Source of the DNA: an uncultured Clostridium sp.
GTDB lineage: Bacteria > Cyanobacteriota > Vampirovibrionia > Gastranaerophilales > Gastranaerophilaceae
DNA length: 35,954 nt
Assembly: GCA_958449715.1 (NCBI GenBank)
Contig: CAUDIU010000009.1
Location: 1 to 35,954, forward strand
Reading direction: 5' to 3'
In this document: in pieces, positions 14,772-21,798 of the stretch
Layout of the letters: every line of letters begins with the position of its first letter
Numbering within the stretch: position 1 is the stretch's first letter
The notes under the pieces: model-generated
Told to the model about the DNA's origin: nothing
Databases searched by the model: none
What the model saw: only the letters and a program-made list of their open reading frames with translations
Made by a program: the position numbers and the translations under genes

Positions 14772-14842
14772 TAATATTTTCTCCTTATTGGTTCAAAGGC
14801 CTCTGGGGCATTAAGCCCCATTGCCTATTTATTAGTTATTTC

Positions 14843-15670
14843 TTATTTTTTTCTTCTTCTAACGATTAGTTTATCAGAAGCTTTTCCTGATTTTCTAGTC
14901 TTATGACCAAGAGCTGGTTTACCCCAAGGTGTTTTTGGGTGTCCGCCTGGACCTGTTTTACCTTCACCACCACCGTGTGGGTGATCGCAAGGGTTCATTG
15001 TAACACCACGTACTGTTGGTCTGATACCTAAGTAACGTTTTCTACCAGCTTTACCGATAGATAAGTTTTTGAATTCAGCATTACCTAAAGTACCGATTGT
15101 AGCCATACATTCTTTTCTTACCATTCTCATTTCTGATGATGGAAGTTTGATTGTAACGTAGTTACCTTCTTTAGCCATAACTTGAGCTGCATTACCTGCA
15201 GATCTTACCATAACGCCGCCACGACCAGGTGTAAGTTCAATGTTATGAACTATTGTACCTAACGGAATTAATTCAAGCGGAAGTGCGTTACCTGTTTGTA
15301 CAGGAGCTTCAGGACCGCTTACAATTACATCGCCTACGTTTAGTCCTTCTGGTGTTAAAATATATCTTTTTTCACCATCTGCGTAGAATACTAATGAAAT
15401 TCTAACGTTTCTGTTTGGATCGTATTCAATAGTTTTTACTGTTGCTGGTACGCCAAATTTTTCACGTTTGAAATCTATGATACGGTATGTTCTTTTTACA
15501 CCGCCGCCTTTGTGACGACATGTAATTCTACCTGTATTATTTCTTCCTGCTGTTTTTTTCAATGATTTTAACAATGATTTTTCAGGAGTTGTGCAAGTGA
15601 TTTCTTGATAATCACTTTTTGTCATCCCTCTTTGGCCTGGAGATGTAGGGTTTATTTTTCTAATTGCCAT
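14843..15670 (-). CDS. rplB: Large ribosomal subunit protein uL2
   Basis: L2 is needed for subunit joining and peptidyl transfer. It has GRNNTGRITCRHKGGGVKR near the start and the signature GVTMNPCDHPHGGGEGK with the conserved histidine. The 275-residue length is standard. AAAGGAGAAA supports the start. It lies between rplW and rpsS. Confidence 0.98.
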   Translation of the reverse strand: MAIRKINPTSPGQRGMTKSDYQEITCTTPEKSLLKSLKKTAGRNNTGRITCRHKGGGVKRTYRIIDFKREKFGVPATVKTIEYDPNRNVRISLVFYADGEKRYILTPEGLNVGDVIVSGPEAPVQTGNALPLELIPLGTIVHNIELTPGRGGVMVRSAGNAAQVMAKEGNYVTIKLPSSEMRMVRKECMATIGTLGNAEFKNLSIGKAGRKRYLGIRPTVRGVTMNPCDHPHGGGEGKTGPGGHPKTPWGKPALGHKTRKSGKASDKLIVRRRKK

Positions 15671-15736
15671 TTTTATTTTTCTCCTTTGGTTGGCTTTGTG
15701 TCATTTCTCAGGACATACGCCTTACGCCCTGTTTTA

Positions 15737-16045
15737 TTATGCTCCGATTAATTCTTCAATCGGATCGCCTTCGATTGTTACGATGGCTTTTTTAGAAGAA
15801 TCAGTTCTACCGAATTTGTATCCCATTCTTTTTTCGTGAGATGGCATGTAAACTGTTCTTACTTTTTTAACTTTTCTTCCAGGAAAAGCTAATTCTACAG
15901 CTTGTGCAATTTCAACTTTTGTAGCATCTTTTACTACTTCAAAAGTGTATTGACCTAGAGTTGTAGCACCTACAGACTTTTCAGTAATGATAGGTTTTTT
16001 AATTACATCATATAATTTTTCCGTATTTGTTCTTGCTTTACTCAT
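15737..16045 (-). CDS. rplW: Large ribosomal subunit protein uL23
   Basis: L23 is the docking site for trigger factor and SRP at the tunnel exit. KPIITEKSVGATTLGQYTF and FPGRKVKKVRTVYMPSHEK match the family. At 102 residues it is a normal length. Its start codon shares one base with the rplD stop, so the two are translationally coupled. Confidence 0.96.
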   Translation of the reverse strand: MSKARTNTEKLYDVIKKPIITEKSVGATTLGQYTFEVVKDATKVEIAQAVELAFPGRKVKKVRTVYMPSHEKRMGYKFGRTDSSKKAIVTIEGDPIEELIGA

Positions 16046-16671
16046 TATTGTAGCCTTTCTGTTATATCGTTAACAGCAGATTCGGTAATTACAACAGAAT
16101 CAGCTTCCAGTAAATCTTTTACGTTAAGGTTTGAAGGTAAAATAATTTTTACGCTTGGGATGTTTCTAGCTGATAATTCTAAGTTTTTGTTTTCTTCAGC
16201 TTTTACATCTGCAACGATTAAAATTTTACCAGTTACGTTTAATGATTTTAATGCACTAACCATTAATTTTGTTTTTGGTTCAGTGATTGCAGAAAAATCT
16301 TTTACTACAACCATTTGTTCGCTTCTAGCTGACAATGCTGATTTAATAGCTAATTGTCTAGCTTTTTGAGGCATGTTGAATGCATAACTTCTTGGTTTTG
16401 GTCCAAAGATTACGCCACCGCCTGCAAATAATGGAGAACGAAGAGAACCAGCTCTTGCTCTACCTGTACCTTTTTGTTTCCAAGGTTTTTTACCGCCGCC
16501 AGATACTTCAGCTCTTGTTTTAGCACAAGCTGAACCTTGACGAGCATTGTTTAATTGTCTTCTTAATGCTAAGTGCATTACATGTAAATTAGGTTCTACA
16601 CCGAATACATTTTCGTTCAATGTAATTTCGCCTAATTTTTCTCCGTTTGTACTTAATATTTCTTTTGACAT
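16045..16671 (-). CDS. rplD: Large ribosomal subunit protein uL4
   Basis: L4 reaches into the exit tunnel and in several bacteria also represses its own operon. The tunnel-loop signature KPWKQKGTGRARAGSLRSP is present. Length 208 residues. The 90 bases upstream can fold into a closed stem with a GAAA-capped inner hairpin (16693-16735), a possible control element. Confidence 0.97.
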   Translation of the reverse strand: MSKEILSTNGEKLGEITLNENVFGVEPNLHVMHLALRRQLNNARQGSACAKTRAEVSGGGKKPWKQKGTGRARAGSLRSPLFAGGGVIFGPKPRSYAFNMPQKARQLAIKSALSARSEQMVVVKDFSAITEPKTKLMVSALKSLNVTGKILIVADVKAEENKNLELSARNIPSVKIILPSNLNVKDLLEADSVVITESAVNDITERLQ

Positions 16672-16692
16672 TTTTTATTTTTCCTTTGCTTT

Positions 16693-16735
16693 CCGCTTAC
16701 CCCTTTCGGTTTCCCGTTTTATATGGTAAGAGCGG
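16693..16735 (-). promoter_or_regulatory. Structured leader between rplC and rplD
   Basis: On the minus strand an outer stem CCGCT-c-TTACC / GGTAAGCGG encloses an inner CGG-GAAA-CCG hairpin with a GNRA tetraloop. There is no T-run, so it is not a terminator. It sits about 20 bases upstream of the rplD start codon. Confidence 0.5.
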
Positions 16736-16761
16736 GTTAATATTATATTACTTTTTTGAGT

Positions 16762-17397
16762 TTAGTTCCATTTTGTTCTTGTAGGAACGATTGTTACTAA
16801 TCTGCCTTCGCATCCTGGTACTGAACCTTTTACTAATACTAAGCTGTTAGCTGCATCTACTTTAACTAATTTTAATTTAGTAATAGTAACTCTTTCATTT
16901 CCCATGTTACCAGCCATTCTTTTGCCTTTGATAACACGTGATGGAGTTGTACCTGCACCAATTGAACCTGGTTCTCTGTGGTTTTTAGAACCGTGTCCCA
17001 TAGGTCCTCTTGAGAAGTTCCATCTTTTTACTGTACCTTGGAATCCTTTACCAATTGATTTTCCTGTTACGTCTACTTTTTCAACGTTGTCTAAAACTGA
17101 TAATTCAATTTTATCGCCAACTTTGTAGTCTTGTGGATTATCAATTCTGAATTCTTGAAGGTGTCTGAAGTTTTCCAAGTTATTTTTCTTGAAGTGGCCA
17201 ATTTCAGCTTTTGTTAAGTGTTTTTCTTTTGCTGCAATTGTACCAACTTGAATTGCGTTGTAGCCATCAGTTTCAACTGTTTTTACTTGAGTAACAACAA
17301 TTGGATCAACTTTGATTACTGTTACAGGAATAGCCAAACCTTGTTCATCGAAGATTTGTGTCATTCCAAGTTTTTTTCCTATTACACCTAGTGTCAT
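16762..17397 (-). CDS. rplC: Large ribosomal subunit protein uL3
   Basis: L3 is an early assembly protein near the peptidyl transferase centre. It begins MTLGVIGKKLGMTQIFDEQG and has RGPMGHGSKNHREPGSIG and RVIKGKRMAGNMGNERVT. It is 211 residues long. AGAAAGG lies just upstream of the ATG. An unusually long, structured 219-base gap separates it from rpsJ. Confidence 0.98.
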   Translation of the reverse strand: MTLGVIGKKLGMTQIFDEQGLAIPVTVIKVDPIVVTQVKTVETDGYNAIQVGTIAAKEKHLTKAEIGHFKKNNLENFRHLQEFRIDNPQDYKVGDKIELSVLDNVEKVDVTGKSIGKGFQGTVKRWNFSRGPMGHGSKNHREPGSIGAGTTPSRVIKGKRMAGNMGNERVTITKLKLVKVDAANSLVLVKGSVPGCEGRLVTIVPTRTKWN

Positions 17398-17419
17398 ATT
17401 CTACCTTTCTTGCTCACCC

Positions 17420-17575
17420 TACTTGGTGCAGACATTATTCTGCCCCTGTTTCGGGATTGCATTTTCTCTTGCGAGCGCTACGTCTTGCTAATCTTTACCT
17501 AATTTGAGGGCTTTCACCTCTACAACCTCTCGGCTGTCCCGTTGTGGAATTGTTATTCCAAACGGTCGCAGTTCA
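17420..17575 (-). ncRNA. Candidate structured RNA in the rpsJ-rplC gap
   Basis: The gap is markedly richer in G+C than the other gaps and folds into a series of hairpins on the coding strand. They are CCGTT-t-GGAAT-aaca-ATTCC-ac-AACGG (17539-17565), ACAGCC-GAGA-GGTTGT with a GNRA loop (17522-17537), GAGG-loop-CCTC (17506-17520), CCC-gaaaca-GGG (17443-17455) and GCAGA-ataatg-TCTGC (17428-17443). TGCGA (17570-17566) can pair with TCGCA (17474-17470) to close the first three into a multibranch. No open frame is supported. I recognise no known family; an autoregulatory ribosomal-protein leader is my best guess. Confidence 0.5.
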
Positions 17576-17616
17576 CATTACAATGCATAATGCTTATTTA
17601 GTTTTCAAAAAGTTAA

Positions 17617-17934
17617 TTATAATTTAACTTCAATATCTACGCCAGCCGGTAGATCTAATCTGCCTAATTCTTCAACTGTTTGTTGAGTAGGTTCGTATAT
17701 ATCGATAATACGTTTATGTGTTCTCATTTCGAAATGTTCACGAGATTTTTTATCTACGTGAGGTGAACGTAATACGCAATATATACGTCTTTTTGTAGGT
17801 AAAGGAATAGGACCAGCTACTTTAGCGTCAGTTCTTTTTGCTGTTTCTACGATTTTGTCTGAAGATACGTCAATTAATTTATGATCGTATGCTTTTAAAC
17901 AAACTCTGATTCTTTGTCTTTGTGTGCTTGCCAT
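17617..17934 (-). CDS. rpsJ: Small ribosomal subunit protein uS10
   Basis: S10 also serves in transcription antitermination with NusB. The conserved KRIYCVLRSPHVDKKSREHF and THKRIIDIYEPT identify it. I place the start at 17934 (MASTQRQRIRV) because AAGGA lies six bases upstream of it; the ATG two codons earlier abuts that same AAGGA. The product is 105 residues. It heads the ribosomal cluster behind a TTGACA promoter with a leader of about 90 bases. Confidence 0.97.
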   Translation of the reverse strand: MASTQRQRIRVCLKAYDHKLIDVSSDKIVETAKRTDAKVAGPIPLPTKRRIYCVLRSPHVDKKSREHFEMRTHKRIIDIYEPTQQTVEELGRLDLPAGVDIEVKL

Positions 17935-18032
17935 TTGCATTCCTTTTTCTTTTTTTATCTATTACACTGCTTGAAATCGCTATTCAACAAATATTTCGGA
18001 TATTAGTAAATACATTAATTCCAAGCATATCA

Positions 18033-18061
18033 ATGTTAAAACAAACAAAATCCCCTGTCAA
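18033..18061 (-). promoter_or_regulatory. Promoter of the S10 ribosomal protein operon
   Basis: On the minus strand a perfect TTGACA (18061-18056) is followed after 17 bases by TAACAT (18038-18033). The start would be near 18026, about 90 bases before rpsJ. Confidence 0.75.
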
Positions 18062-18111
18062 CAATGGAAATAGAAAAATGTATAGATTTGTAAATTAAAG
18101 TTTTTCACGTA

Positions 18112-18142
18112 AAAAAAATTGACCAATTAGGTCAATTTTTTT
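18112..18142 (-). terminator. Terminator of the min operon
   Basis: AAAAATTGACC-AATTA-GGTCAATTTTT, an 11-bp stem with T- and A-runs on the two sides. It lies 24 bases past the minE stop and upstream of the rpsJ promoter, so it separates the min and ribosomal transcripts. Confidence 0.85.
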
Positions 18143-18165
18143 AGAAAATAATTTATAAAAATAAT

Positions 18166-18654
18166 TTATTCTTCATCATCGTCGTCATCGTCTTTATTAT
18201 TATCAGATTCTTCCTCGTCATCATCAACGTAATCCGCATCATCTTCATCTTCGGAATTTTCTTTTAAGTCTTCATTTAGAATTTTTTCTTCTTCTGTAAC
18301 TTCTTCATTTTCTTCAGATTCTTTTTGTTTGTCTTCTGCTTCTAATGCGGCTTTTATTTCATCTTCATCTTTTGCTCTGATAACTGGAATGGATAACATT
18401 AATGCTACTTGATCGCCGTCTTGTTCAAGATTTAGCTCAAGGGCATCTTTATCCATTTCTACATATTTTGATAAAAGATCTACCATTTCACGTCTCATAC
18501 GTTCCATTAATTCAGGAGTTAGATTGGTTCTATCTTGCATTAAGACAACTCTTAATCTATTGCAAGCTGTCTCTTTTGCTGATTCAGTTTCTTGCTCAAT
18601 ATCTGTTTGACGGAAGAAGCCTATGACTTTGTTGTATAAATTTTGCAATATCAT
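18166..18654 (-). CDS. minE: Cell division topological specificity factor MinE with long acidic tail
   Basis: MinE displaces MinC from MinD and drives Min oscillation. The amphipathic N-terminus (MILQNLYNKVIGFFRQ), the MinD-binding helix with RLRVVLMQDRTNL and the topological domain up to SIPVIRAK (about residue 94) are all present. A normal MinE ends near 90-100 residues; this one continues to 162 with a tail from about 105 made almost entirely of Glu, Asp, Ser and Asn, ending in a run of acidic residues. The tail is in frame with no sign of frameshift. It lies four bases after minD, and a terminator follows. Confidence 0.93.
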   Translation of the reverse strand: MILQNLYNKVIGFFRQTDIEQETESAKETACNRLRVVLMQDRTNLTPELMERMRREMVDLLSKYVEMDKDALELNLEQDGDQVALMLSIPVIRAKDEDEIKAALEAEDKQKESEENEEVTEEEKILNEDLKENSEDEDDADYVDDDEEESDNNKDDDDDDEE

Positions 18655-18658
18655 TTTC

Positions 18659-19474
18659 TTACTTCTCCTTTCCCATTAGTCCAGAGAAGAACTTTTTCAT
18701 TTTTGCCATTACACCTTGAGGTTCTTCCAAATTTAAGAATGGTACATCTTCGCCGATGATTCTTCTTGCAACATTGTTATAAGCTTTACCTGCTAAAGAT
18801 TTTTCATCATTAACAATAGGTTCTCCTTTGTTTGTTGATGTAATAATTCCTGTATCTTCTGGAATTATACCGATTAAATCTGCTGATAAAATTTCAACAA
18901 CATCTTCTACGCTCATCATATCATTTGATTTGATAAGATTTGGACGAACTCTGTTTAGTAACAATTTATATGATTTGATTTCTTCTTTTGCTTCTAAAAG
19001 TCCTATGATTCTATCTGCATCACGAACAGCTGACATTTCAGGTGTTGTTACAACAATTGCTTCTGATGCACCAGCTACGGCATTTTGGAACCCTTGTTCA
19101 ATGCCTGCAGGACAGTCAACTAAGATAAAATCAAAATCTTGTTTTAATTTATCACATATATCTTTCAATTGTTCTTCTGTAACTGCTGTTTTATCTCTAG
19201 TTTGTGCTGCGGCTAAAAGACATAAGTTTGGATTTTTTTTGTCTTTTACTAATGCTTGTTTTAATTTGCAGCGTTCTTCAACTACATCTACAATTGTATA
19301 AACTATTCTGTTTTCCAGTCCGAGTAATAAATCTAAGTTTCTTAATCCCAAATCGGTGTCAATCATAACGACTTTTTTACCAGCTTTTGCAAGAGCTGTA
19401 CCTATGTTGGCATTTGTTGTCGTTTTACCTACACCACCCTTTCCGGATGTTATTACGATAACTCTACCGCTCAT
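18659..19474 (-). CDS. minD: Septum site-determining protein MinD
   Basis: MinD is the membrane-bound ATPase that recruits MinC. The deviant Walker A motif GKGGVGKTT is at residues 10-18, IDTDLGLRNLDLLLGLENR follows, and FILVDCPAGIEQGF carries Walker B. The C-terminus (MKKFFSGLMGKEK) is an amphipathic membrane-targeting helix. The 271-residue length is standard. AAAAGGAGAAA, overlapping the minC stop, gives a strong ribosome binding site. It is the middle gene of minC-minD-minE. Confidence 0.97.
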   Translation of the reverse strand: MSGRVIVITSGKGGVGKTTTNANIGTALAKAGKKVVMIDTDLGLRNLDLLLGLENRIVYTIVDVVEERCKLKQALVKDKKNPNLCLLAAAQTRDKTAVTEEQLKDICDKLKQDFDFILVDCPAGIEQGFQNAVAGASEAIVVTTPEMSAVRDADRIIGLLEAKEEIKSYKLLLNRVRPNLIKSNDMMSVEDVVEILSADLIGIIPEDTGIITSTNKGEPIVNDEKSLAGKAYNNVARRIIGEDVPFLNLEEPQGVMAKMKKFFSGLMGKEK

Positions 19475-19486
19475 GATTTCTCCTTT

Positions 19487-20563
19487 TTATGATTCGTGTA
19501 TTTTATGTATTAAAATTTGTTTTTTGTATATACAAGCTTCTTCTGGAATAAATGTATCTGTTTTTTGTATATACGGAATGTTTATATTATCAGGGCGTCT
19601 TGCGAATGTATCTGCTATTCTTAACTGAATTGCATTCATTTTAAGAGCTCTAATTTTTGCATATTGGTTTCCAGCAGATCCAGCATGAGCTATTCCTCCA
19701 AGAATACCCCAAACTGTAATATCGCCTTTGGCAATAATTTCAGATCCTGGGTTTGCATCTCCAATTATGACAATATTTCCATCTGATGTTATGCTTTGTC
19801 CTGAACGTAATGTTCTTTGAATATATAAGGTTGGAAGTTTTTCTGTTTCTCTTAGTGATTTTCTTAAATCGTCAAGATTATAATCGATATCTTCTATATC
19901 TTCCCCTTCTATTTTGTTTGCATTTTCTAATTCTTTATTAAAATCATTTAGTTCTTCAGTGGTTGAATTAAATTCAGTGGTTTCTATTGTATCATATGTA
20001 TTTGCGGCTATTTCTTGAATATTATTTTCTTTTTCTTCTAATTCTTCTTGATGTTCAGTGTTTTCAATAGTTTCAACTTGTTTTTCTTGCTTTTCATCAG
20101 AACTTTGAATTGGAGCTTCTGTTTCTAGAGATGTATTATTTTGTAATTTTTGTAATCCTTTTTCTTGTGCAAAAGTTTTTATTTCAGTATTTTCATCTCC
20201 GAAAATTTTATCTAATGCTTTTTCAAGTTCTTTATTTACTTTTTCTTGATCGGCATTGAATTCAGGCATTGGAACTTTATTTTCTAAAACAGAAACTTTT
20301 ATGTCTAGTTCTTCTGCTGACTTTACTGTAGAGGATGAACTTGTTGTAATAAATTCAATTTCTGAGTTCATAGACTCAACTAATGCTTTAATACTTGTAA
20401 GTTCTGTTGTTGTTAAATCAACATTCCCTAATTTAAGGCAAACTTTTTTGCTTTGTGCATCAGGTAAATCTAATATTCTGCTTAATTCATAAATAATTTC
20501 TGATGTTTTATGAGCATTGCTGACATCAACTATAAAACCGTTTTCAATATATCCCTTATCCAT
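19487..20563 (-). CDS. minC: Septum site-determining protein MinC with long acidic linker
   Basis: MinC blocks FtsZ assembly away from midcell. The C-terminal beta-helix domain (about 245-345) is clear: TLRSGQSITSDGNIVIIGDA, NPGSEIIAKGDITVWGILGG and AHAGSAGN. The N-terminal FtsZ-binding domain spans about 1-93. The two are joined by ~150 residues very rich in Glu, Asn, Thr and Gln, far longer than usual, giving 358 residues in all. I start at 20563 because GGAAAGG lies eight bases upstream; the ATG 15 codons earlier has no ribosome binding site and lies close to the likely transcription start. Confidence 0.93.
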   Translation of the reverse strand: MDKGYIENGFIVDVSNAHKTSEIIYELSRILDLPDAQSKKVCLKLGNVDLTTTELTSIKALVESMNSEIEFITTSSSSTVKSAEELDIKVSVLENKVPMPEFNADQEKVNKELEKALDKIFGDENTEIKTFAQEKGLQKLQNNTSLETEAPIQSSDEKQEKQVETIENTEHQEELEEKENNIQEIAANTYDTIETTEFNSTTEELNDFNKELENANKIEGEDIEDIDYNLDDLRKSLRETEKLPTLYIQRTLRSGQSITSDGNIVIIGDANPGSEIIAKGDITVWGILGGIAHAGSAGNQYAKIRALKMNAIQLRIADTFARRPDNINIPYIQKTDTFIPEEACIYKKQILIHKIHES

Positions 20564-20592
20564 TTTTGAACCTTTCCGCAAATACGACTTTA

Positions 20593-20628
20593 TTTCATGA
20601 ATGTACATGAAACATTTTGGAACATCAA
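20593..20628 (-). promoter_or_regulatory. minC promoter centred in an inverted repeat
   Basis: On the minus strand TTGATG (20628-20623), 17 bases, then TACATT (20605-20600). The -10 box is exactly the six-base centre of a perfect inverted repeat, TTTCATG-6-CATGAAA (20593-20612). A regulator bound there would cover the -10 box. Confidence 0.5.
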
Positions 20629-20664
20629 TGGATTATTTAGAATTGTAATGTTTATTTTAGGAAA

Positions 20665-21639
20665 TTATGAAAAGATGGATTCGTTAATATGTTTTTTAGA
20701 AAGGTGTAATTCTAAATCTTTTTTAGTTATTACTCCATCTTGATTTTGGTCAAGACCTTTATTTTGTTTATAAAAATCTTCACCATTTCTGCATAAAACA
20801 TCTTGATTAGCTCTGCCAGGGAGGAAAGTTATTGCATATAGATCTCCTGCAGATAATCTTGCGTTTGGTGAAAATGAATAGCTTTTTGCGATTGTTAAAT
20901 ATTTCTCAACTAAATCTAACTGTTCCATTGGTGACATTTGAGCTATTTTTTCTTTTGTTAAATTAAGTCCGAATTTTTGATTTAATTCTGAGATTGAAGC
21001 ATTTGTGAATTGTATTAATCCTACTGCGGTTGTTCCATTCCAAGCATTTGTTCTAATACCAGATTCACTATTCATTAGTGCTAATAAATCTTTGTAATCA
21101 CAGTTTAATTTGTTAGCTATTTGTTTTACTCTGTTAAGAAAATTGATATCTAACTTGTTTGGATTATTAAAGTTTCTATCAATTTCTATTGGGACTGTAT
21201 TACTATTAATATTTATATTATTTGATCTTGTTCCATTATTGCTTTTTTGATAATTATTTGTTTCTTTATTTTTTGTAGTTAAGAAATTGAGATTGTTATT
21301 TTTTGTGTATTCAACTAATTTCCCAGTGTAGTTATTAAAAGTGTTGAGTTGAGAAAATAAAGAAGGAATACTATAATTATATAATGGTGGAGTAAATGTC
21401 GGCATTATATAATTATTTGTCATTGCAAATATATTATTATATGGGTTAAACAATGGCATAGAAAATTGCGGCATAAATGAAAAAGTATTCATTTGTGGAA
21501 AAGAATAATTAAATAAAGAGTTAAATATGCCAAATCTAAAGCCTGAGCTAAAGGCGTTACAACCACAGCCTCCCCAATAAGGCATTGGCATAAAACTATT
21601 TATATAAAAATTGTTAAATCCCCAATTGTAAATGCTCAT
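20665..21639 (-). CDS. Lytic-transglycosylase-like (SLT) protein with EF-hand-type loop
   Basis: The C-terminal half (about 165-290) resembles a soluble lytic transglycosylase fold that would cleave peptidoglycan: ALMNSESGIRTNAWNGTTAV, with E192 as candidate catalytic acid, then GLIQFT and DLYAITFLPGRA. A perfect 12-residue calcium loop of EF-hand type follows (D297, N299, D301, G302, I304, D308). The first ~110 residues are rich in Phe, Tyr, Pro, Met and Asn, with a GGCGCN motif and no Sec signal; an Asn-rich linker comes next. How it would reach the wall is unclear. AGGAATAA supports the start. It lies alone, between minC and a divergent nrtR. Confidence 0.75.
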   Translation of the reverse strand: MSIYNWGFNNFYINSFMPMPYWGGCGCNAFSSGFRFGIFNSLFNYSFPQMNTFSFMPQFSMPLFNPYNNIFAMTNNYIMPTFTPPLYNYSIPSLFSQLNTFNNYTGKLVEYTKNNNLNFLTTKNKETNNYQKSNNGTRSNNININSNTVPIEIDRNFNNPNKLDINFLNRVKQIANKLNCDYKDLLALMNSESGIRTNAWNGTTAVGLIQFTNASISELNQKFGLNLTKEKIAQMSPMEQLDLVEKYLTIAKSYSFSPNARLSAGDLYAITFLPGRANQDVLCRNGEDFYKQNKGLDQNQDGVITKKDLELHLSKKHINESIFS

Positions 21640-21722
21640 TTTTATTCCTATAAATTCCCCGTATATATATAAAGTATATTTATTGTTAATTATTGTTATA
21701 TTTTTATTTCATGTTAAATTTT

Positions 21723-21745
21723 GTTAATAAAAAACGACTATTAAC
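21723..21745. promoter_or_regulatory. Inverted repeat upstream of the NrtR-family gene (candidate operator)
   Basis: GTTAATA (21723-21729) and TATTAAC (21739-21745) form a perfect inverted repeat with a nine-base spacer, 54 bases before the NrtR start. The region is very AT-rich, so chance is possible. Confidence 0.3.
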
Positions 21746-21771
21746 TAATGTAAAAATTTTTTTTTATTATA

Positions 21772-21780
21772 TGATATATT
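21772..21780 (+). promoter_or_regulatory. Extended -10 promoter of the NrtR operon
   Basis: TGA followed by TATATT (21775-21780) gives an extended -10 element. No -35 box is visible. The start near 21787 leaves a leader of about 12 bases before the ATG. Confidence 0.45.
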
Positions 21781-21798
21781 CTAGGGACAGAGAATAAT

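Noticed and set aside
10993..17397. Plus-strand open frames within the ribosomal cluster
   Set aside because: All lie antisense to well-identified ribosomal protein genes and lack ribosome binding sites.
20564..20608. Longer MinC start at 20608
   Set aside because: There is no ribosome binding site, and it lies close to the predicted transcription start; 20563 has GGAAAGG.
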